Origin: an uncultured Desulfobacterales bacterium
GTDB lineage: Bacteria > Desulfobacterota > Desulfobacteria > Desulfobacterales > JAFDCJ01
Direction of reading: 5' to 3'
Assembly: GCA_945787595.1 (NCBI GenBank)
Contig: CALZJV010000306.1
Span: 1-15,816, forward strand
Length of the DNA stretch: 15,816 bases
Shown one piece after another: positions 6,769-13,023 of this stretch. Within the stretch, counting starts at the first letter, position 1; the number at the start of each line of letters is the position of its first letter. The position numbers were made by a program, and so were the translations under genes. The notes beneath the pieces were generated by a model. It was not told the DNA's origin and ran no database searches. It was given only the letters and a program-made list of their open reading frames with translations.

Positions 6769-7091
6769 AATCTTTTGAATCCATAAAAATTGATCGTTCG
6801 ACCCTGTTGTTAGACTCTGAGGCTCTCGATGGGTAGAATTCCTTCCTTCGATATTCTGCGGTTCGCTGTTCAATCCAGGCCAGTCCATCGAAGCGGCAAA
6901 TTGGATCGAAATGGAGATATCGACCTGCGCAGTTTCATATGAGCGCCGCCGCCGGAACACCTGAAACCTTCCATTTCTTACAACATGATGTCAGAAAAAT
7001 GATCCTAAGGGCTTATACCAAGAAGTTTATGAAATTAGCTTATTTGGGTTTGATTGGCAAGAGTAAGATTGGAAGGGTCCAGGATTAGTTC

Positions 7092-7120
7092 TTGACTCTC
7101 TAATGCCTTTTATCTATATC
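7092..7120 (+). promoter_or_regulatory. Sigma-70-type promoter of the TRAP operon
   Basis: TTGACT (7092-7097) and TATATC (7115-7120) are separated by 17 bases. Transcription would begin about 55-60 bases before the dctQ start codon. It is the best -35/-10 pair in the region. Confidence 0.6.
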
Positions 7121-7184
7121 TTTTCCGTTTGATATTTTCATCTTTCGGAAGAATCAACGTTGAAATTTTAGGATTGTAAAAAAA

Positions 7185-7715
7185 ATGAATGCACTCAAAA
7201 CTTTTAGCCGTTGGATAGATTTCCTGAATGAGTGGGTTGGCCGCGGTGTCGCCTGGGTGACAACAGGACTGGTGCTTGTGGTCTTCACCGATGTGGTCAT
7301 GCGTTATCTTTTCAATACCAGTTTTGTATTTACCCAGGAGCTGGAATGGCATTTATTTGGCTTTATTTTCCTGATCGGCGCCGGTTATACCCTGCTCCAC
7401 GACGGTCATGTAAGAGTCGATATCATATATCAGCGCCTGGGATTTAAAGGCCAAGCGTGGGTGAATTTTATCGGTGTTCTTCTCTTTCTTATTCCGGGCT
7501 GTTTCATGGTAATCACAACCTCATGGAAATTTATGGCAAATTCATTTGCGATCCTCGAAGGCTCACCGGATCCAGGCGGCATCCCCTTTCGTTTCATACT
7601 GAAGGGATGCATCCCTTTGGGATTTACACTCCTCTTGTTTCAGGGATTTTCTCTGGGCATGCATAGTTTCATGCAGATTCTGGGAATTGAAAAAGCAAGG
7701 GAGGAGCAATCCTGA
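7185..7715 (+). CDS. dctQ: TRAP transporter small permease, DctQ family
   Basis: This is the small membrane subunit of a tripartite ATP-independent periplasmic transporter. It works with the large permease encoded next and the periplasmic binding protein encoded third, using an ion gradient to import a carboxylate. The 176 residues are normal for the family. Four hydrophobic segments are visible (about 22-42, 52-72, 88-108, 132-155). The conserved loop between segments one and three reads FTQELEWHLFGFIFLIGAGYT followed by HVRVD. The ATG at 7185 has AGGA about ten bases upstream. Its stop codon overlaps the dctM start (TGATG at 7713-7717), so the two are translationally coupled. Confidence 0.9.
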   Translation: MNALKTFSRWIDFLNEWVGRGVAWVTTGLVLVVFTDVVMRYLFNTSFVFTQELEWHLFGFIFLIGAGYTLLHDGHVRVDIIYQRLGFKGQAWVNFIGVLLFLIPGCFMVITTSWKFMANSFAILEGSPDPGGIPFRFILKGCIPLGFTLLLFQGFSLGMHSFMQILGIEKAREEQS

Positions 7716-8972
7716 TGGATTATCTTGCGGCCTGGATGTTTTTAGCTTTAACCATCTTATTAATGGCCGGCTTTCCGGTCACCTTCACTTTGCTGGGTAC
7801 TTCACTGGTGTTCGGATTGATCGGTTTCGGATGGGACTTTTTTAATCTGCTGCCCTTGCGCATCTGGGGCAGAATGACCAATGTAACCCTGGCAGCGGTA
7901 CCCCTGTTTGTATTTATGGGAGTGATGCTGGAACGTTCCGGCTTGGCCGAAGAGCTTTTGGATACCATGGGCCTGTTATTCGGCCGCCTAAAAGGTGGTC
8001 TGGCAATATCGGTCGTAGTTGTGGGAGCTCTCCTGGGAGCGTCAACCGGTATCGTGGGTGCCACAGTGGTCACCATGGGGCTTCTGGCCGTTCCTACAAT
8101 GTTGAGACGTGGCTATCAGAAGGAGCTCGCAACCGGAACTGTGGCAGCCTCCGGAACTCTTGGAGTTTATGGGAGCCGTCCTGCCGGGACTACTCCTGGT
8201 GGGTCTTTTTATCATCTACATTCTTATCGCTGCCTATTTGCGCCCCGGGGTTGCCCCGGCAATTTCCAAAGAAGAATTAGCGGCGATAAGCCCCAAACAG
8301 CTTGCAGTGCGTGTTGGCAAGGCCTTGATCCCGCCATTGTTTCTGATTGTTGCGGTGTTAGGGTCTATTTTTGCAGGCATTGCGTCACCAACCGAAGCGG
8401 CCGCCGTGGGTGCGGTGGGGGCAACCGTATTAACTATCGCTAATAAAAAATTCAACATGGCTACGCTGCGCGAGGTCATGCAGACCACGGTACGGTTAAC
8501 TTGCATGGTCTTCATCATCCTGTGCGGTGCGGCCGCTTTCGGTCTAGTCTTTCGGGGTCTTGGCGGCGATACAATCGTCCGTGGGTTTCTGGGAGGTATT
8601 GCCGACCAATACAGTAATACAGCCGTATTGGCTATCGTTATGCTCCTTATCTTTTTCATCGGCTTTTTCCTGGATTTTATCGAAATCACCTTTATTCACG
8701 TACCGGTTCTGGCACCGATTATGATCGACTTCGGCTACGATCCGATCTGGTTCTGCATTTTGCTGGCGGTCAATCTGCAAACCTCATTTTTGACGCCGCC
8801 TTTCGGTTTTTCGCTTTTTTATCTTAAAGCGGTTACACCGCCGGAAGTCACAACCGGCCACATTTATCGGGGCATCATTCCGTTTGTTCTCTTCCAGATG
8901 ATTGGGCTCGCTATCGTGGTTCTTTACCCACAACTCGCCACCTGGCTGCCCAAGCTGGTGTACGGGCCTTAA
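7715..8972 (+). pseudogene. dctM: TRAP transporter large permease, DctM family, frame-broken
   Basis: This is the main membrane channel subunit of the TRAP transporter, normally about 430-450 residues with some 12 membrane segments. The first 150 codons (MDYLAAWMFLALTILLMAGFP through GATVVTMGLLAVPTMLRRGY to AASGTLG) run in one frame. From 8166 the protein continues in another frame (FMGAVLPGLLLVG through LTPPFGFSLFYLKAVTPPEV to LPKLVYGP). By memory of the family, the join lacks about 22 residues, including the usual IIPPS segment after SGTLGQ. Together the two parts give about 418 codons. The first frame otherwise runs on to a stop at 8443 with unrelated residues. As written, no functional permease would be made. 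The family identity is secure. Confidence 0.88.
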
Positions 8973-8999
8973 GAAGGAATCCATAGGGTTCAGGTAGAC

Positions 9000-9028
9000 T
9001 TGACGAACAGCATAGAAAGATTTAATAA
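9000..9028 (+). promoter_or_regulatory. Sigma-70-type promoter in front of dctP
   Basis: TTGACG (9000-9005) and TAATAA (9023-9028) are separated by exactly 17 bases, close to consensus. It lies between dctM and dctP, so the binding protein could be made in excess of the permease. Confidence 0.6.
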
Positions 9029-9039
9029 GTGGATGTAAC

Positions 9040-9064
9040 GCCGGGCAAACCAAAAGCGCCCGGC
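9040..9064 (+). promoter_or_regulatory. Intercistronic stem-loop upstream of dctP
   Basis: GCCGGGC (9040-9046) and GCCCGGC (9058-9064) form a perfect 7-bp stem with an 11-base loop. There is no T-run after it, so it is unlikely to be an intrinsic terminator. It could sit in the dctP leader as a stabilising hairpin. Confidence 0.4.
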
Positions 9065-9137
9065 ATACGAGCGGCGGTCTGCGACATCGGAGGTTCCGCA
9101 TGTGTAAAATCATCTCAACTGAAAAAGGAGGTTATTC

Positions 9138-10232
9138 ATGAAACGACGTGATTTTCTGAAAAAAGCAGGTCTGGGAGCGGCAGCGGTTGCCGCCACCACG
9201 GTAAGCGCCCCCGCAGTGCTGGCACAAAAAAAATATAGCTGGAAAATGGTCACCACATGGCCGCCCGGGCTGCCAGTGCTTCAGACAGGTTGTGAGCGGC
9301 TGGCTAAACGTGTCGGCGAAATGTCGGACGGCCGGCTCCAGATACAGGTTTTTGCCGCCGGTGAACTGGTCCCGGCTTTTGGTGGTTTTGAGGCTGTATC
9401 TCAAGGTACAGTTGATTGTGCCAGTGGCGCCTCCTATTACTGGGCCGGCAAAGAGCCGGCAAGTCAGTGGTTTGCAGCCGTCCCCTTCGGCATGAATGCT
9501 CAGGGCATGGCAGCCTGGTTCCACGGTGGCGACGGGCTCAAACTATGGGAAGAAACCTACGCACCGTTCAACCTGATTCCGCGTCCTGGTGGTTCTACCG
9601 GTGTTCAAATGGGTGGATGGTTCAACAAGAAAATAAATACCATCGATGACTTTAAAGGCCTGAAGATGCGCATCCCGGGTTTGGGCGGTAAAGTCGTGGC
9701 CAAAGCTGGTGGAACAGTTGTGTTGTTGCCTGGTGGCGAAATTTTCACCTCTCTGGAGCGCGGTGTTATCGATGCCACTGAATGGGTCGGACCTTACCAT
9801 GATTTGCGCTTTGGCTTCTATCAGGCGGCTAAGTACTACTACTATCCCGGCTTCCACGAGCCCGGAACCTACCTGGAGTATTTTTTCAACAAAAAGACCT
9901 ATGAATCTCTTCCAAAAGATTTGCAGCATATTCTTGACGCCGCCTGCATGGAAAGCGAAGCCTGGGTTCTGCCACAGTTCGACGCCAACAACGGCGCAGC
10001 CCTGCAAACCTTGATCAATAAGCACAAAGTCCAAATGTTCAGGTACCCGGAAGATGTGCTTAATAAGCTGCGCGTAATGGCGGCAGAGGTTCTTGAGGAA
10101 GAGGCTGCTAAAAGTCCGATGGCTAAAAAAGTCAACGAATCTTTTAAAAATTTCCAGAAGGTGGTCGGTACCTGGGGCAGTGTATCCGAAAAAGCTTATT
10201 ATGACGTCCTTGCTCCCAAATACAACGTTTAG
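9138..10232 (+). CDS. dctP: TRAP transporter periplasmic substrate-binding protein, DctP/TakP type
   Basis: The 364-residue protein binds the substrate in the periplasm and delivers it to DctQM. The N-terminus has a twin-arginine signal (MKRRDFLKKAG, hydrophobic AAAVAATTVSAPA, likely cleavage after AVLA at about 29), so it is probably exported folded by Tat. Its sequence resembles the TakP/mannitol-chloroaromatic branch of TRAP binding proteins: Gln157 in STGVQMGGW, Arg178 in MRIPGLGGK, and Glu215-Trp216 in EWVGPYHD sit where TakP, by memory, holds a 2-oxoacid and a cation. A 2-oxocarboxylate or lactate is therefore the best substrate guess. The ATG at 9138 is preceded by AAGGAGG. It has its own promoter (9000-9028) and ends in a strong terminator (10268-10306). 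Confidence 0.92.
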   Translation: MKRRDFLKKAGLGAAAVAATTVSAPAVLAQKKYSWKMVTTWPPGLPVLQTGCERLAKRVGEMSDGRLQIQVFAAGELVPAFGGFEAVSQGTVDCASGASYYWAGKEPASQWFAAVPFGMNAQGMAAWFHGGDGLKLWEETYAPFNLIPRPGGSTGVQMGGWFNKKINTIDDFKGLKMRIPGLGGKVVAKAGGTVVLLPGGEIFTSLERGVIDATEWVGPYHDLRFGFYQAAKYYYYPGFHEPGTYLEYFFNKKTYESLPKDLQHILDAACMESEAWVLPQFDANNGAALQTLINKHKVQMFRYPEDVLNKLRVMAAEVLEEEAAKSPMAKKVNESFKNFQKVVGTWGSVSEKAYYDVLAPKYNV

Positions 10233-10267
10233 AGAATAGTCATTTTCGGTGAAAATTAACTATAGCT

Positions 10268-10306
10268 CGCCAGCCGGTAAACCCACCCGGCTGGCGGTTT
10301 TTTTTT
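10268..10306 (+). terminator. Intrinsic terminator of the TRAP operon
   Basis: A perfect 10-bp GC-rich stem (CGCCAGCCGG 10268-10277, CCGGCTGGCG 10287-10296) with a 9-base loop is followed by G and nine T residues (10298-10306). It begins 35 bases after the dctP stop codon. Confidence 0.93.
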
Positions 10307-10352
10307 GTTCGGTTCAGGCGATCGTAGGGCCGACCTAATTTAACATATCGGA

Positions 10353-10376
10353 ATTGCAATATTCCAATATTACAAT
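10353..10376. repeat. ATTNCAAT octamer array
   Basis: Three contiguous 8-mers: ATTGCAAT, ATTCCAAT, ATTACAAT. They lie beside an inverted, longer variant (10380-10401) of the TGGAATC...CGCTC module found next to heptamer arrays at 4656 and 6753. Confidence 0.6.
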
Positions 10377-10410
10377 AGTGAGCGACGCGAACTAGATTCC
10401 ATTAAAATTC

Positions 10411-10440
10411 TTGTTCAATTTGCTACGTTTCGTGTAAAGT
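10411..10440 (+). promoter_or_regulatory. Possible promoter of the universal stress protein gene
   Basis: TTGTTC (10411-10416) and TAAAGT (10435-10440) are separated by 18 bases, about 52 bases before the start codon. The match to consensus is weak. A separate promoter is expected because a strong terminator lies upstream. Confidence 0.3.
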
Positions 10441-10492
10441 AATCTCAGCCGAAAAGGGCAGTGAAATATAAAAATTTTAAGGAGCCTGCAAA

Positions 10493-10993
10493 ATGATCCC
10501 TGAAATCAAGAAAATCCTCTACGCCACCGACCTCTCAGAAAATGCCCGCTATGCATTCGGGTATGCAGTCAGTCTGGCCAACCGGTATGGTGCCGGGATC
10601 ACCGTTCTGCATGTGGTGGAGGAACTCTCGTCGTTTGCGCGATCCATGGTGGAGGAAATTCTCGGGGAAAAACGATGGGCAGAGCGCATAAAAGACAAAG
10701 AAGCCGAAGTCATTAGAGATTTAAAATCTCGTCTGGATCAATTTTGTAACGAGGTGCGTAATGAACAACCGAGTTGTCCTTTTGTGATCGACAAAATCCA
10801 CGTGGTAACCGGGCATCCGGTGGACCAAATCGCACATTATTCAAAAAAAATGGATGCTGATGTCATCGTCATGGGCTCCCGGGGAAAAGGAGGGTTGGCG
10901 GACGTGACGCTGGGCAGTACATCGCGCAGAGTACTGAAGCGAGGCATCACACCCGTGATGGTTATTCGTCTGTCGAAGGGTGAAGACACCTGA
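10493..10993 (+). CDS. Universal stress protein, ATP-binding UspA family
   Basis: A single-domain cytoplasmic Usp of 166 residues with a Rossmann-like fold. It starts with IKKILYATDLSENARYAFGYA and ends with the ATP-binding signature G-x2-G-x9-G-S at residues 128-142 (GSRG...GS), so it should bind ATP. Residues 44-97 form a longer charged, probably helical insert. ATG at 10493 follows AAGGAG. The gene lies just after the TRAP operon. In Halomonas, the Usp TeaD is encoded with the TeaABC TRAP transporter and modulates it, so a similar regulatory role is plausible here. It is separated by a terminator, so co-regulation is not shown. The family is certain; the role is inferred. Confidence 0.92.
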   Translation: MIPEIKKILYATDLSENARYAFGYAVSLANRYGAGITVLHVVEELSSFARSMVEEILGEKRWAERIKDKEAEVIRDLKSRLDQFCNEVRNEQPSCPFVIDKIHVVTGHPVDQIAHYSKKMDADVIVMGSRGKGGLADVTLGSTSRRVLKRGITPVMVIRLSKGEDT

Positions 10994-11039
10994 TAGTGGG
11001 ATAGTTGGGCAACTTTCCTGGATGCCACTATCTTCTTTT
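10992..11039 (+). terminator. Probable terminator after the universal stress protein gene
   Basis: GATAGTGG (10992-10999, overlapping the stop codon) pairs with CCACTATC (11025-11032). An inner hairpin AGTT-GGGC-AACT (11003-11014) lies in the loop, and TTCTTTT follows. The downstream gene converges on it, so it may act in both directions. Confidence 0.5.
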
Positions 11040-11122
11040 GGTTCATGCTATATTCCCCGCTGGTCAAAACAACAGCATATTCGATATCGGCTGCAGCGTG
11101 TCGATACAGGGCCGATAGAAGT

Positions 11123-11467
11123 CTAACCGGATCTGCGGGTGTCTTCGACAATGAATGGGGAGCAGCGAATACCCATACTCATCTTTTTTACCCATACCCT
11201 TACCATTGTGATAGTTTCACCTTCAAGGTTGACGAGATTGGGAAGTTCTTCGAGATAGGAAATATCGTCTTTGTTGAATTCATAAAAAAGGGTATTCGTG
11301 CTGAACGGATCAGCCACTAGAATAACCCTATCAGAATCATAGGGGTGCTTTTTGGGGGAGCCGGAAAAGGGAACGTGAGTATTTTTCAACATGTGGATAT
11401 TTTTCGGTTTTTTATAGGCTTGAATCTGAAATGGTACCGCTTCCTGGGGATAGCTCTCAGACGTCAT
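11123..11467 (-). CDS. Small conserved protein of unknown function (114 aa)
   Basis: This is a real gene: ATG at 11467 has a strong GGAGG eight bases upstream, and the codon use is ordinary. The protein is soluble, without signal peptide or membrane segments. Its core looks conserved-type: AYKKPKNIHMLKNTHVPFSG (17-36), KKHPYDSDRVILVADPFS (39-56), FYEFNKDDISYLEELPNLVN (61-80) and MVRVWVKKMSMGIRC (88-102). I recall similar small proteins in sulfate reducers that databases sometimes name 'inorganic pyrophosphatase Ppa', but I do not see the Asp-rich active site of family I pyrophosphatases and do not adopt that name. Neighbours (Usp convergent, yhbY divergent) give no functional clue. Confidence 0.75.
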   Translation of the reverse strand: MTSESYPQEAVPFQIQAYKKPKNIHMLKNTHVPFSGSPKKHPYDSDRVILVADPFSTNTLFYEFNKDDISYLEELPNLVNLEGETITMVRVWVKKMSMGIRCSPFIVEDTRRSG

Positions 11468-11509
11468 CTTTTGATCCTCCTGTTATGTGATTTCAAACCT
11501 CGTTGAATA

Positions 11510-11659
11510 GTTGACTGGTTGACTGGTTGATTAGGTAAACTATAGTCATCAATTCGGCATGTTACGATTGCTGAGATATCAAATGTCCCATTATTTTGCA
11601 AGTATGGGATAAATCCATATTTACAATCACTTAACCAATCGACTAATCAACCAATCAAC
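11510..11659. repeat. Inverted pair of GGTTGACT-type octamer arrays
   Basis: The left array (11510-11536) repeats GTTGACTG in 8-base steps. The right array (11633-11659) repeats CCAATCAA-type words, the same on the other strand. The two align inverted at 21 of 27 positions around a core of about 96 bases, which holds a TCCCAT/ATGGGA stem-loop (11586-11609). Confidence 0.55.
11519..11546 (+). promoter_or_regulatory. Possible promoter for yhbY, -35 supplied by a repeat
   Basis: TTGACT (11519-11524), part of the octamer array, and TATAGT (11541-11546) are 16 bases apart. A transcript would have a leader of about 130 bases before yhbY. The match is good, but the leader length makes the assignment tentative. 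Confidence 0.35.
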
Positions 11660-11683
11660 GATATCTGGAGTAAAGAAAATCCA

Positions 11684-11992
11684 ATGAAAAAATTAACCGG
11701 TTTCCAGGCGAAATACCTCAGAAGCCTTGCCCATGGCCTGAAGCCCGTCATATTTGTCGGGCAAAAAGGGGTAACGGATGCATTGGTCGCATCTACGGAA
11801 CAGGCTTTAGATCGACATGAGCTCATCAAAGTAAAATTCATTGAGTTCAAGGAGAAAAAACACAAAAAGGAAATAGCCGAAGCCATTGAAATGAAAACAG
11901 GCTGCCATATGGCGGGCATGATCGGGCATGTCGCCACGTTTTACAGACCGCATAGCGATCCGGAAAAACGCAGGGTCGCATTGCCTGAGTGA
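11684..11992 (+). CDS. yhbY: YhbY-type RNA-binding protein (CRM domain)
   Basis: A 102-residue basic protein made of one CRM domain. It binds pre-50S ribosomal particles and takes part in ribosome assembly. Family features are clear: KLTGFQAKYLRSLAHGLKPV at the N-terminus, the conserved VGQKG loop (about 25-29, the GxxG RNA-binding turn), VTDALVASTEQALDRHELIKVKF and the C-terminal GHVATFYRP. Length and order fit the family. The ATG at 11684 has only a distant GGAG, so translation may be modest. It stands alone between a divergent small gene and a convergent phnN-like gene. Confidence 0.92.
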   Translation: MKKLTGFQAKYLRSLAHGLKPVIFVGQKGVTDALVASTEQALDRHELIKVKFIEFKEKKHKKEIAEAIEMKTGCHMAGMIGHVATFYRPHSDPEKRRVALPE

Positions 11993-12058
11993 ACTATTAT
12001 GATGATTCACAAATAATATTCCATTTTCGATTAAATTGGCAGCTTTCCAGGCCAACGA

Positions 12059-12081
12059 CTGGGCTGACACCCCTGGCCCAG
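12059..12081. terminator. Possible weak stem-loop between yhbY and the phnN-like gene
   Basis: CTGGGC (12059-12064) and GCCCAG (12076-12081) can pair around an 11-base loop, in the gap between two convergent genes. No T-run follows on either strand, so termination is only a possibility. Confidence 0.25.
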
Positions 12082-12226
12082 ACCTAACTTTGTATGAAAC
12101 TGGAAGATAAGACATTATTGGGATCTCTTGCAGTGAACAGTAAGAATCTGTCATATCGCACTCTCCGAGGCGTAGGCTACGAGCCGGAGGCCAGGGCGGG
12201 CTGAAATCCGACACCTGAATCCACCT

Positions 12227-12805
12227 CTATCCAAAGGATAAAAAATAATTGAGCAGCTTATTTGCAGACTCATCCAGGGAGCCGCTATTATCAACAATAA
12301 AATCGGCACTCTTCAGAGTTTGGTTCTCTTTTGCACGATGCAGGCGTTGCTGAAATGACGGCTCGTTTTCAGCTTCCCGACGGCGGGACCTCATGCGCTG
12401 CAATGTAATTTCCAGAGGCACCGACACGAAAATAACCTTGAGATCTGGTATTATTGTGCGAGCCCGGGGGATAATTTTTCTGCTGACGTTGACCACAACA
12501 TGCTGTCTCTGGCTCAGCCAGTCTAGAACGATGGTCGGAACTCCGTAATCCGTGTTATATACGTGCCAGGTGAGCCAAATTTTATTGTTTCGTTTCAAAT
12601 CCCCAAACTCCCTGGTCGTCACTGAAATATACTGCTCGGAATCATGCGCAGGACGGGTGATATAACGCTGGGGGATTCGAATCGGTTTTTCGGATATGGG
12701 CCATCGGGTTAGGATCTCGGCGAGCAAAGAATCCTTTCCGGACCCGGAGTTTCCGACGATTAAGAACAACCGACCCGTGGGTTTCATAATTCCAGACATC
12801 GTCAT
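12227..12805 (-). CDS. phnN: PhnN-type ribose 1,5-bisphosphate phosphokinase / guanylate kinase-like P-loop kinase
   Basis: PhnN phosphorylates ribose 1,5-bisphosphate to PRPP in the phosphonate C-P lyase route. Here a Walker A motif GNSGSGKDS (18-26) is followed by RYITRP (47-52), IWLTWHVYNTDYGVP (76-90) and HVVVNVSRKIIPRAR (102-116), which correspond by memory to RYITR, LSWHANGLYYGV and VLVNGSR in E. coli PhnN. The C-terminal lid (LQRMRSRRREAE) and the NTLK-like end also fit. The 192 residues are normal. Three ATG codons (12805, 12799, 12787) are possible and none has a strong ribosome site; the first is used here. No other phosphonate gene is in the window, so it may serve another phosphosugar or nucleotide reaction. 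Confidence 0.8.
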   Translation of the reverse strand: MTMSGIMKPTGRLFLIVGNSGSGKDSLLAEILTRWPISEKPIRIPQRYITRPAHDSEQYISVTTREFGDLKRNNKIWLTWHVYNTDYGVPTIVLDWLSQRQHVVVNVSRKIIPRARTIIPDLKVIFVSVPLEITLQRMRSRRREAENEPSFQQRLHRAKENQTLKSADFIVDNSGSLDESANKLLNYFLSFG

Positions 12806-12893
12806 TTCGTTTACAATTAGGCCATATTATTTGGACAAAAATGTTGCAGATGTAATCGATAAGATACTACGATTTCTCCGAGACTACGCTGGG

Positions 12894-12915
12894 AAAAAGT
12901 TGCCCCTGCGGGGCA
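12894..12915 (-). terminator. Probable terminator of the lytic transglycosylase transcript
   Basis: TGCCCC (12901-12906) and GGGGCA (12910-12915) form a tight stem-loop. On the minus strand it is followed within three bases by TTTTT (complement of 12894-12898). It lies 109 bases after the transglycosylase stop. Confidence 0.55.
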
Positions 12916-12969
12916 GTTGTCAATGCCAAAATTGGATTTGTTATTTGAATTTTCTTTCCTGAAGCCCGA

Positions 12970-12997
12970 ACACTGACACCTGAAACCTTTATCCTGA
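12970..12997. repeat. Short heptamer array
   Basis: ACACTGA, CACCTGA, AACCTTT and ATCCTGA follow in register. The 14-base word ACACCTGAAACCTT inside it (12976-12989) is also present at 6957-6970. Confidence 0.4.
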
Positions 12998-13023
12998 TCG
13001 TCCAATTTTCGTGCAATCGCTAT

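Larger units (their letters stand above)
6702..7184. other. Divergent intergenic region between CoA-transferase fusion and TRAP operon
   Basis: No gene is supported in these 483 bases. It holds an ATTGAAN heptamer array (6720-6754), the second TGGAATCGCT(A)CGCTC module (6753-6768), a stem-loop TTTATGGA/TCCATAAA (6749-6787), a 14-nt word shared with 12976-12989 (6957-6970), and the TRAP operon promoter (7092-7120). The minus-strand ORF 6673-6960 reads through the repeats and overlaps the transferase start, so it was not called. Confidence 0.65.

Noticed and set aside
6673..6960. Minus-strand ORF of 95 codons
   Set aside because: It overlaps the start of the CoA-transferase gene, passes through the ATTGAAN repeats and shows no family features.
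1140..8170. Programmed ribosomal frameshifting in cdhD and dctM
   Set aside because: A frameshift would keep all residues; here conserved residues are missing at both joins, and no slippery heptamer with a downstream structure sits at the joins.
12177..12215. Additional GC-rich repeat element between yhbY and the phnN-like gene
   Set aside because: It shares only short pieces (GCGTAGGC, GCCGGAGGCC) with the 4.2-4.6 kb element; too short and imperfect to call a second copy.
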